Positions 1 through 4,952 of a stretch of DNA of 7,226 nucleotides are shown here, piece by piece. Below the pieces are notes generated by a model. The model saw nothing but the letters and a program-made list of their open reading frames with translations. It was not told the origin of the DNA and searched no databases. The position numbers and the translations under genes are program-made. Each line of letters begins with the position of its first letter. Position 1 is the first letter of the stretch. Source of the DNA: Gammaproteobacteria bacterium (lineage in GTDB: Bacteria; Pseudomonadota; Gammaproteobacteria; Pseudomonadales; Oleiphilaceae); NCBI GenBank assembly GCA_029268325.1, contig JAJUGC010000103.1, positions 1 through 7,226 of the forward strand, given 5' to 3'.

Positions 1-110
1 GCCAGATTCCGATCCCGTTCGGCCCTTATCTCGCCATTGCTGGCTGGATAGCGTTACTCTGGAGCGATGAAATTACTGGGGCTTATCTGCGCTTTGCCGG
101 GTTGTCGTAA
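1..110 (+). CDS. pilD: Prepilin peptidase / leader peptidase, C-terminal fragment (5' end outside window)
   Basis: The reading frame that starts at base 3 encodes 35 residues and stops at 108-110. The visible peptide contains PFGPYLAIAGWIALLW, the C-terminal segment typical of type IV prepilin peptidases (PilD/GspO, aspartic protease family A24), which cleave the leader of type IV pilins and type II secretion pseudopilins and N-methylate the new N-terminus at the inner membrane. This hydrophobic stretch would be the last membrane helix. The catalytic aspartates and the N-terminal cysteine motifs lie outside the window, so activity cannot be judged. The identification is supported by coaE and yacG immediately downstream, the order seen after pilBCD in Pseudomonas and relatives. 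A general secretion paralogue with the same C-terminus cannot be excluded. Confidence 0.85.
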   Translation, partial: QIPIPFGPYLAIAGWIALLWSDEITGAYLRFAGLS

Positions 111-345
111 GCGAGGGTGGACACACAGGTCTATCCTGAGCATGTAGAACGACACCCGCGATCAACCAGGTAATGCAGAGGCAGACCGATGTGTCTGCCC
201 TTGGTGCCAAACAAGGCCCTGCTCGCACAACTTCTGGCATCGTCAGGCAACAGACAAGCTAGTACAGATGAGACAGGCAACCCGTGCCTAGCTCCATAAT
301 GAATAAGCATTTTTAGATAACCTTCTTACGGATGAGGCCATACTC
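111..345. other. Intergenic spacer between pilD and coaE with weak hairpins
   Basis: No convincing ORF is present. A 7-bp inverted repeat (GGCAGAC, 180-186, with GTCTGCC, 193-199, 6-base loop) is not followed by a T run, so it is a poor terminator candidate. A 5-bp hairpin lies at 275-289, and an 8-base direct repeat CAGGCAAC occurs at 244-251 and 274-281. The hexamer CATAAT at 295-300 could be a -10 box for coaE, but no good -35 box sits at the right distance. The gap is longer than in compact pilD-coaE arrangements, so coaE may have its own promoter here; this is inference. Confidence 0.4.
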
Positions 346-993
346 ATGAATCCACAAAGACCTTTTATCGTCGGACTGACCGGTGGCATCGGTAGTGGTA
401 AAACAGCGGCCTCCGACCATTTCCAACGCCTGGGCGTTCCCGTGGTGGATGCGGATGTTGTAGCTCGCGAAGTCGTGGAGCCCGGTACACCGGCTTTGGC
501 GGCCATTGCTGAACACTTCGGGCCCGGGGTGATTGATGCCGAAGGCCGGCTGGATCGGGCGGCCTTGCGGCGCCTGGTGTTCGACCAGCCTCAAGAGCGC
601 TTATGGCTGGAAAGCCTGCTGCATCCCCTGATTCGCTTACGGACGATTGAACAGTTGGAGTCAGCCCAAGGCCCTTACGTCATCCTGGTTTCTCCCCTTC
701 TGCTGGAAACCGACCAACACAAGCTGGTGGATCGGGTACTATTGATCGATGTGCCGGAACAATTGCAGATTGAGCGTACAATGCTACGAGACGCCAACAG
801 CCGCGAAGAGGTGGAGGCTATTTTACGGGCTCAATCTGCACGTTCGTTCAAACAGCAGCATGCCAGTGATATCATTGTGAATGACAAAGACCTGGATCAT
901 CTTCATCAGCAGGTTGAGCAGCAACACCAGCATTATCTGGAGCTAGCCAAGCAGCATCATGCAAGAACATCGCAAACAACCTTATATAGTTAA
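346..993 (+). CDS. coaE: Dephospho-CoA kinase
   Basis: The product (215 aa, usual length near 200) catalyses the last step of coenzyme A synthesis, phosphorylating the 3'-hydroxyl of the dephospho-CoA ribose with ATP in the cytoplasm. The P-loop GGIGSGKT is at residues 13-20 with Lys19. The family motif DAD is at 35-37, LDRAALRRLVF at 69-79, HPLI at 93-96 and the PLLLE segment at 117-121, followed by the Arg-rich lid region around RTMLRDANSREE. The last 30 residues form a Gln/His-rich tail that is not part of the conserved fold. The ATG at 346 is preceded by GAGG (334-337) at 8 bases, a good ribosome binding site, and the P-loop lies at the normal distance from it. The 3' end overlaps yacG by 35 bases, implying a shared transcript. 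Confidence is high because all the family hallmarks are present. Confidence 0.97.
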   Translation: MNPQRPFIVGLTGGIGSGKTAASDHFQRLGVPVVDADVVAREVVEPGTPALAAIAEHFGPGVIDAEGRLDRAALRRLVFDQPQERLWLESLLHPLIRLRTIEQLESAQGPYVILVSPLLLETDQHKLVDRVLLIDVPEQLQIERTMLRDANSREEVEAILRAQSARSFKQQHASDIIVNDKDLDHLHQQVEQQHQHYLELAKQHHARTSQTTLYS

Positions 994-1165
994 CTGCCCA
1001 CACTGCAAAAAACCTGTGGAATGGGTGGAAACCAACGAGTTTCGACCCTTTTGCAGTGAACGCTGCCAGTTAATCGACCTGGGAGCCTGGGCGGCGGAAG
1101 AATATCGGATAGAAGATCCGTCCCCTATCATTCCTGATGAGTTTGAGGACGACTTGGGGCACTAG
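959..1165 (+). CDS. yacG: DNA gyrase inhibitor YacG, zinc-ribbon protein
   Basis: This 68-residue protein has the four-cysteine zinc site of the YacG family: Cys13-X2-Cys16 and Cys32-X3-Cys36 (NCPHCKKPV and FCSERC), followed by the characteristic LIDLGAWAAEEYRI segment and an acidic C-terminal tail. In Escherichia coli YacG binds the GyrB subunit and blocks DNA binding by gyrase; that role is carried over here by homology. The length matches the family (about 60-75 aa). The gene begins inside the end of coaE, a common coaE-yacG arrangement, and the ATG has only a distant GGAG (939-942), so it probably depends on translational coupling with coaE. Confidence 0.95.
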   Translation: MQEHRKQPYIVNCPHCKKPVEWVETNEFRPFCSERCQLIDLGAWAAEEYRIEDPSPIIPDEFEDDLGH

Positions 1166-1332
1166 AACTATCAACTCCCTCTCCCCTCGTGGGAGAGGGA
1201 CGCGCATCCGCTTAATACCGGAGCCAGCCTTTCTCTCTCCCATCAAGGGAAAGGATGTTGTCCATCGGCTTCTTCTAAGTTAGCGGCCGTCAACTTCTTT
1301 CTGCAGATAACCCGCACTAAAGGAACATAACC
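1166..1332. repeat. REP-like paired hairpins between yacG and lrgA
   Basis: A perfect 10-bp inverted repeat, TCCCTCTCCC (1176-1185) and GGGAGAGGGA (1191-1200), encloses a 5-base loop. About 40 bases further on a second, imperfect palindrome of the same flavour (CTCTCCC, 1235-1241, loop ATCAA, then GGGAAAG, 1247-1253, one internal mismatch) repeats the pattern. Paired CCCTCTCCC/GGGAGAGGG stems resemble the dispersed REP/MITE-type repeats found between genes in many gammaproteobacteria. There is no T run after either stem, so a classic rho-independent terminator is unlikely, although the first stem could shield the 3' end of the coaE-yacG transcript. The rest of the spacer must hold any lrgA promoter, but no clear -35/-10 pair was seen. 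Confidence 0.6.
1321..1324 (+). promoter_or_regulatory. Ribosome binding site selecting the TTG start of lrgA
   Basis: AGGA (within TAAAGGA) lies 8 bases before TTG 1333. No ATG or GTG gives a full-length N-terminus, and the protein aligns with the family from this TTG onward. Confidence 0.75.
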
Positions 1333-1740
1333 TTGCTCAGAACCTTAGTCACACTTTTCCTGTTTCAATTTCTCGGCGAGCTCTTTCAGCGTGGCCTGGA
1401 CATTCCTGTACCAGGGGCCGTGCTGGGCATGCTGTTATTCCTCGGGTATCTCATGCTCCGCAACAAGGCGGATACCGAGCTGTTCGAAAACGCCGGGCTG
1501 CTGCTGAAGCATCTGCCGTTGTTTTTTATTCCCGCAGGTGCTGGCCTGATGCTGTACCCGGAGATTTTATTGGAGCATGGCTTGGCTATCCTGGCCTCGT
1601 TGGTGCTGGGTACCTTGATCGCCCTCGCGGCCTCCGCCAAGCTGATCCAGCTCTTGCTCAACCGACGTGTGGAACCTGCTACTGCATCCTCGCCCCAATC
1701 TTTGTCCGAGTCAGGTAAGGATGAAGAGTCCCATGGCTGA
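1333..1740 (+). CDS. lrgA: CidA/LrgA family holin-like membrane protein
   Basis: The product is a 135-residue inner-membrane protein with four likely hydrophobic segments (about residues 3-17, 28-43, 58-76 and 83-108). The family motif PVPGAVLGM is at 25-33 and LPLFFIPAGAGL at 61-72. CidA/LrgA proteins are small holin-like factors; in Staphylococcus they influence murein hydrolase release and programmed lysis, and in other bacteria LrgAB has been linked to pyruvate or glycolate-type metabolite transport. Which role applies here cannot be told from the sequence. The C-terminal 25 residues are polar and Ser/Glu-rich, beyond the conserved domain. It starts with TTG and overlaps lrgB by 8 bases, so the pair is almost certainly co-translated. 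No LysR- or LytR-type regulator gene is visible beside it. Confidence 0.93.
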   Translation: MLRTLVTLFLFQFLGELFQRGLDIPVPGAVLGMLLFLGYLMLRNKADTELFENAGLLLKHLPLFFIPAGAGLMLYPEILLEHGLAILASLVLGTLIALAASAKLIQLLLNRRVEPATASSPQSLSESGKDEESHG

Positions 1741-2428
1741 GCTTTTACCCCTCTCCACCTTCGGCATCCTGTTGACCCTGCTAGCCTATGTCGCAGGCCT
1801 CTGGCTGTATCGCCGCTCCAACTACTCGGCTTTTCTGCAACCGGTTATCACCGGCGTGACACTGATCATGCTGGTGCTATGGCTGGCAGATATTCCCTAT
1901 GAGACCTACTTCGAAAGCGCGAGTGTCATTCACACTCTACTGAGCACGGCGACGGTAGCGCTGGCCATCCCTCTCTATCAGCACTTGCAAAAGATCCGTG
2001 AAAACTGGCGACCACTGCTGGTTACCCTTCTCTTCAGCGGCATTATTGCGGCTGCCACCGCAGTGCTCTTTGCCTGGTTGCTGGGCGCAGACGAAAAACT
2101 GTTGCTGTCCCTGGCGCCGAAATCCATTACCACGCCCTTTGCCATCGCCGTGTCCGAGATCATTGGCGGCTACCCGGCCCTAAGTGCCGCTTTTGTTATT
2201 TTTACCGGCATGGTGGCGGCTGTCGGCGCCAACCCGATCTTTCGCCTGCTCAAGATCACCCACCCCATTGCTCAGGGTACCTCCTTGGGGATGATCGGCC
2301 ATGGGATTGGTACGGCCCGCGCCTTTGAGATCAGCCCCCAGTGTGGAGCCTTCTCCGCCTTGTCAATGGGGTTGATGGGGGTATATACCTCTCTGTATCT
2401 CCCCTGGCTACTACACTTGTTAAGGTAA
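1733..2428 (+). CDS. lrgB: LrgB/CidB family membrane protein
   Basis: The 231-residue product is a polytopic inner-membrane protein, the usual partner of LrgA. Family hallmarks are PKSITTPFAIAVSE at 129-142, the FVIFTGM helix at 154-160, and HPIAQGTSLGMIGHGIGTARA at 177-197. The start was placed at ATG 1733 because it gives the normal family length and lies 11 bases after AAGGA (1717-1721). An upstream in-frame ATG at 1721 would add four residues, and still earlier codons would add an unrelated polar extension. The ATG is inside the last codons of lrgA (8-base overlap). The gene ends at 2428 and the next starts about 48 bases later on the same strand. Function is by family: a membrane component acting with LrgA in cell-envelope or lysis control, or in small-metabolite export. 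Confidence 0.93.
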   Translation: MAELLPLSTFGILLTLLAYVAGLWLYRRSNYSAFLQPVITGVTLIMLVLWLADIPYETYFESASVIHTLLSTATVALAIPLYQHLQKIRENWRPLLVTLLFSGIIAAATAVLFAWLLGADEKLLLSLAPKSITTPFAIAVSEIIGGYPALSAAFVIFTGMVAAVGANPIFRLLKITHPIAQGTSLGMIGHGIGTARAFEISPQCGAFSALSMGLMGVYTSLYLPWLLHLLR

Positions 2429-2457
2429 GTGTTCTTCATCAGTCGTCGGCAAGGACT

Positions 2458-2463
2458 AAGGGA
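2458..2463 (+). promoter_or_regulatory. Ribosome binding site supporting the ATG 2477 start
   Basis: AAGGGA stands 13 bases before ATG 2477, somewhat far but usable. The competing GTG at 2429 directly abuts the lrgB stop with AAGG only 3 bases away, which is too close, and it would put a polar extension ahead of the signal peptide. Confidence 0.5.
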
Positions 2464-2476
2464 ATTTATCCTTTTT

Positions 2477-3538
2477 ATGGCAGCGGCCCATCCACGACAT
2501 CGTTTTATAACGCCTGCTACGGCCTCTACCCTCTCTCTCTTGATTGCTGCCCTTCTGCTGTGGATGCCCAGTTCAGCCTATGGCGAAGACCCTGAATGGG
2601 TCGATCCGGACTGGGTGGAACTCCCCATCACACCTGATGCCTACCATGAAGAGTGGCTACCTGGTGAACGAGACGGCTACAAAGGCTGGCTTCTGGATCA
2701 GCGTACCGCCTGGGTGCACCGGGTTAACAGGCTAGGCCGGAGCCTGGATGGCTTCTTCGCCAGCCGGGATGCCCACTGGGACAGCAATGAAAGCTATATG
2801 ATCCTGAGTGGGCACACGGTGTTTCGAAAAAGAGGCGACATCGACTTCGACCCGCGCATCCGGGTACGGCTCGACCTGCCCTACACCAAGGAAAAGTTCC
2901 GCCTGATTATCGAAAGTGATCCGGAAGAAGAGCTGTCCGTACAGGAGCGGGCCCGTGAGCGCAGTCTGACAGCCTTTGAACGCCGGCAAACCTCAGCCTC
3001 CGGTGCGGTGCGCTACATTTTCGATGAGCTGGACAAGTGGAAACTATCAACGGACTTGGGGGTCAGGTTCCGCTTCCCCCCTAACCCCTTCTGGCGTTTT
3101 CAGGCATCCCGCCAATGGCAACTGACAGAGTATTGGTCCACCCGCTTTCATCAGCGCGTGTACTGGTATCTGGATGACGGGCTGGGGGAAACCTCCGAGC
3201 TTTATTTTGAGCGTCCTTTATCGCCCAATGTGCTGTTTCGTGCCAAATCGGAAGCGGAATGGAACAAAGATGAAGACAAGTTCGACTTTGCCCAAATCTT
3301 CTCCATCCTGCAGCGCATCGATATGAGACGGGCAGCAGAGTGGCAAATAGGCGTTCTTGGTGAAAGCCAGCCCACAGCCCGCACCACCGACTACTTTGCC
3401 AACGTGACCTATCGGCGCCTGCTCTACAAGGACTGGCTGTTTTACGAATTGACGCCCGAGCTGCTGTTCCCCCGCAGCGATAGCTTCAAGCCCAACCCCT
3501 CGATCAGTATTGGAATCGAGGTTATTTTCGCGGAGTAA
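2477..3538 (+). CDS. Exported protein of unknown function, probable outer-membrane beta-barrel
   Basis: I do not recognise this 353-residue protein. Its N-terminus reads as a Sec signal peptide: a basic stretch (HPRHR, 5-9), a hydrophobic core (LSLLIAALLLWM, 19-30) and a likely cleavage after SAYG (position 36). The mature part starts acidic (EDPEWVDPDW) and is rich in Trp, Tyr, Phe and Arg. From about residue 126 it shows repeated short stretches of alternating polar and hydrophobic residues with charged turns (for example IRVRLDLPY, WKLSTDLGVRFRF, FWRFQASRQWQL, TRFHQRVYWYL, DYFANVTYRRLLY), and ends in SISIGIEVIFAE, resembling a last barrel strand with a near-terminal Phe. This points to an outer-membrane beta-barrel of roughly 10-14 strands. 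No enzyme motif was seen. It sits 48 bases after lrgB and 4 bases before trmO, so it is probably in their operon. A periplasmic beta-rich protein is the alternative. Confidence 0.75.
   Translation: MAAAHPRHRFITPATASTLSLLIAALLLWMPSSAYGEDPEWVDPDWVELPITPDAYHEEWLPGERDGYKGWLLDQRTAWVHRVNRLGRSLDGFFASRDAHWDSNESYMILSGHTVFRKRGDIDFDPRIRVRLDLPYTKEKFRLIIESDPEEELSVQERARERSLTAFERRQTSASGAVRYIFDELDKWKLSTDLGVRFRFPPNPFWRFQASRQWQLTEYWSTRFHQRVYWYLDDGLGETSELYFERPLSPNVLFRAKSEAEWNKDEDKFDFAQIFSILQRIDMRRAAEWQIGVLGESQPTARTTDYFANVTYRRLLYKDWLFYELTPELLFPRSDSFKPNPSISIGIEVIFAE
3532..3535 (+). promoter_or_regulatory. Ribosome binding site selecting the TTG start of trmO
   Basis: GGAG, embedded in the last codons of the upstream gene, lies 7 bases before TTG 3543. 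This favours TTG 3543 over TTG 3510 (inside the upstream gene) and GTG 3552 (16 bases away). Confidence 0.7.
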
Positions 3539-3542
3539 TCCC

Positions 3543-4289
3543 TTGAATTCTGTGCCCACAGACACTTCCCCTTTTCAGATACAGCCCATCGGCCATGTCC
3601 GCTCCTGCTATGGCGAAAAGTTTGGCGCCCCCCGACAACCGGGACTGGTACCCAGCGCCCGCGGCATGATCGTTCTAGAAGCCCCCTACCACAATCCCCA
3701 GGCTTTCGCAGAGCTACAGCAGTTTTCCCACATTTGGGTACTGTTCATCTTCCACCAGGCCCTGCGCGATACCTGGACGCCCAGTGTCCGCCCGCCGCGC
3801 CTGGGTGGCAATAAACGAATTGGCGTATTTGCCAGCCGCTCCCCTTTTCGCCCCAATCCCATTGGGATGTCGCCCTTGAAACTGGAGCGCATCGAATTCC
3901 TGGAGCAGTCGACACGACTCCATGTGAGCGGACTGGATCTGGTGGACGGCACCCCGGTTATCGATATCAAGCCTTATATCCCCTATGTGGACAGTATTGA
4001 GGATGCCTGTGGCGGCTACGCCGACACAGCCCCCGCAATCGCCCTGGCGGTGGAGTTCAGTGAAGCTGCCCTAGTCGATTGCAGAGCCTTGGAGCAGGAT
4101 TATCCCGGGCTTGAGCAGCTGATTCGGGAAACTCTCGGCGCCGATCCACGCCCGGCTTATCAGGGACAAGCAAAAGCCCAGGGAGAGACGCGGGAGTATG
4201 GGGTGAAGCTCTATGACTTGAATGTTCGTTGGCGGGTGCGGGATGGTATTGCTCAGGTGTTGAGTGTTCGGGCGGTGGAGGCAGGTTGA
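3543..4289 (+). CDS. trmO: tRNA (N6-threonylcarbamoyladenosine(37)-N6)-methyltransferase TrmO
   Basis: The 248-residue product (235 in E. coli, also called TsaA/YaeB, UPF0066) methylates N6-threonylcarbamoyladenosine at position 37 of certain tRNAs with S-adenosylmethionine, tuning decoding of ACY codons. Visible family motifs are FGAPRQPGLV at 27-36, FSHIWVLFIFH at 61-71, the cofactor-binding region FASRSPFRPNPIG at 96-108, and DGTPVIDIKPYIPY at 135-148. The C-terminal lobe carries DPRPAY at 201-206 and YDLNVRW at 224-230, also usual for the family. The start is TTG 3543, chosen by its ribosome binding site; it is 4 bases after the preceding stop, so translation is probably coupled. It is the last gene of the plus-strand cluster and is followed by the duplicated palindromic repeats. 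Confidence 0.95.
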   Translation: MNSVPTDTSPFQIQPIGHVRSCYGEKFGAPRQPGLVPSARGMIVLEAPYHNPQAFAELQQFSHIWVLFIFHQALRDTWTPSVRPPRLGGNKRIGVFASRSPFRPNPIGMSPLKLERIEFLEQSTRLHVSGLDLVDGTPVIDIKPYIPYVDSIEDACGGYADTAPAIALAVEFSEAALVDCRALEQDYPGLEQLIRETLGADPRPAYQGQAKAQGETREYGVKLYDLNVRWRVRDGIAQVLSVRAVEAG

Positions 4290-4374
4290 GCTTTCCCTAT
4301 CCTCTACTGGGCAAGCCCGTAACAGCTCTTCTGAATAACGGCGACAAACTCCATGATCGCAACCCCCACAGCCT

Positions 4375-4402
4375 CTACTTTCGTATAGGGCACCCACAGC
4401 CT
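4375..4402. repeat. 28-base micro-duplication inside copy 1
   Basis: The decamer CCCACAGCCT occurs at 4365-4374 and again at 4393-4402, 28 bases apart, and copy 2 has the equivalent site only once. The extra bases (CTACTTTCGTATAGGG...) look like a decayed version of the adjacent hairpin arm CCCCCTTTCGTAAAGGGG, so this is probably a partial tandem copy of the element's end or a slippage product. Confidence 0.6.
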
Positions 4403-4616
4403 CCCCCTTTCGTAAAGGGGGATTGAGGGGGATTTTGGCAGACGTACCCAGGAGCCTCAGCCTCATCGGAGTGGCATATTCCAAAGAAGTCACAATTCAT
4501 TATCTGATGTTTGGTGCCGGAGATTTTTCCGTAGGGTCTGCGAGCTAGACGCATTAACCAAGCGTACGACTTGGCCGCTGGAAATCCCCCCTACCCCCCT
4601 TTACGAAAGGGGGGGG
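4403..4616. mobile_element. MITE-like element with hairpin-forming terminal inverted repeats, copy 1
   Basis: The core is 214 bases. Its left end (4403-4436) has CCCCCTTTCGTAAAGGGGG, then ATTGA, GGGGG and ATTTT. The right end (4581-4616) is the inverted counterpart: the reverse complement reads C8-TTT-CGT-AAA-G6-TAG6-ATTTCC. Each end is thus a quasi-palindrome able to fold alone (8-bp stem CCCCCTTT/AAAGGGGG with a 3-base loop), and the two ends also pair with each other. No transposase is encoded, so it would depend on an enzyme supplied elsewhere. The flanks TCCCCC... and ...GGGGCTA give no clear target-site duplication. MITE is the best description; a non-mobile palindromic repeat family is the alternative. 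Confidence 0.65.
4518..4574. repeat. Series of small hairpins inside the repeat core, copy 1
   Basis: Three short inverted repeats follow one another: CGGA 4518-4521 with TCCG 4528-4531, GTCT 4536-4539 with AGAC 4547-4550, and CCAAG 4558-4562 with CTTGG 4570-4574. The same three occur unchanged in copy 2 at 4820-4876. Each stem alone is short and could be chance. Confidence 0.4.
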
Positions 4617-4630
4617 CTAACAGGCCTGAC

Positions 4631-4914
4631 TCTCTACGGGGCGAGCCCGTGGCAGCAACTCTGAATAACGACTACAAGCTTCATGATCGCAGCACGCACA
4701 GCCTCCCCCTTTCATAAAGGGGGATTGAGGGGGATTTTTGCAGACGCACCCAAGAGCATTAGCCTCATCGGAGTGACATATTCCGAAGAAGTCACAATTC
4801 ATTATCTGATGTTTGGTGCCGGAGATTTTTCCGTAGGGTCTGCGAGCTAGACGCATTAACCAAGCGTACGACTTGGCCGCTGGAAATCCCCCCTACCCCC
4901 TTTACGAAAGGGGG
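4631..4914. repeat. Direct repeat unit, copy 2
   Basis: Second copy of the unit starting at 4301, in the same orientation and only 14 bases after the first ends. It lacks the 28-base insertion. Its terminal C and G runs are shorter than in copy 1 (C5 instead of C6; G5 instead of G8). Confidence 0.9.
4705..4914. mobile_element. MITE-like element with hairpin-forming terminal inverted repeats, copy 2
   Basis: This 210-base core is nearly identical to the one at 4403-4616 (about 8 substitutions, all in the left third, plus four single-base length differences in the right-end C and G runs). The left hairpin loop is CAT instead of CGT. The right-end hairpin (4896-4914) lies about 40 bases beyond the histidine kinase stop and could weakly terminate or protect that transcript, though no T run follows on the minus strand. 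Confidence 0.65.
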
Positions 4915-4952
4915 CTAGCAACGCCTCCATGTGTAGCTATAGAGTTCTTCCA

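Larger units (their letters stand above)
4301..4616. repeat. Direct repeat unit, copy 1
   Basis: Left part (4301-4374) matches 4631-4704 at about 59 of 74 positions with a constant offset of 330. The rest (4403-4616) matches 4705-4914 at an offset of 302. The change of offset is due to 28 extra bases in this copy (4375-4402). Between 4484 and 4598 the copies are identical over 115 bases. Confidence 0.9.
4290..4952. other. Convergent intergenic region filled by a duplicated palindromic repeat
   Basis: These 663 bases separate the ends of trmO (plus) and the histidine kinase (minus). Short open frames exist, but their translations contain phrases such as NPPLRKGE, the familiar by-product of reading CCCCT/AGGGG hairpin repeats, and they are not credible genes. 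Nearly the whole region is explained by two direct copies of one unit (4301-4616 and 4631-4914). Unique sequence is limited to a few bases at 4290-4300 and 4915-4952, where nothing further was recognised. Confidence 0.8.

Noticed and set aside
270..300. Sigma-70 promoter for coaE (GAGACA at 270-275, CATAAT at 295-300)
   Set aside because: The -10 box is fair, but the -35 box matches only 4 of 6 and the 19-base spacing is long.
1258..1311. Promoter for lrgA (TTGTCC at 1258, GATAAC at 1306)
   Set aside because: The spacing between the boxes is far from 17 bases and no better pair was found.
4403..4436. Possible G-quadruplex from the G5 runs
   Set aside because: Only two long G runs occur close together at each end, fewer than the four needed, and they pair with the adjacent C runs.
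4403..4436. Rho-independent terminator of trmO
   Set aside because: The stem is strong, but the following sequence is ATTGAGGGGGATTTT, with no T run directly after the stem; it may still slow polymerase.
4071..4493. Minus-strand 140-residue open frame across the end of trmO and repeat copy 1
   Set aside because: Its translation contains the NPPLRKGE phrase produced by reading the hairpin repeat, it runs antisense into trmO, and the copy 2 counterpart diverges in frame and length.
4617..4856. Minus-strand 79-residue Cys-rich open frame in repeat copy 2
   Set aside because: Same repeat-derived translation (NPPQSPFMKGG); the cysteines are not conserved in the copy 1 equivalent and no ribosome binding site was seen.
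4301..4914. CRISPR array or integron attC cassette array
   Set aside because: There are only two long repeats, no short regular repeat-spacer pattern, and no RYYYAAC/GTTRRRY core pair at the ends.
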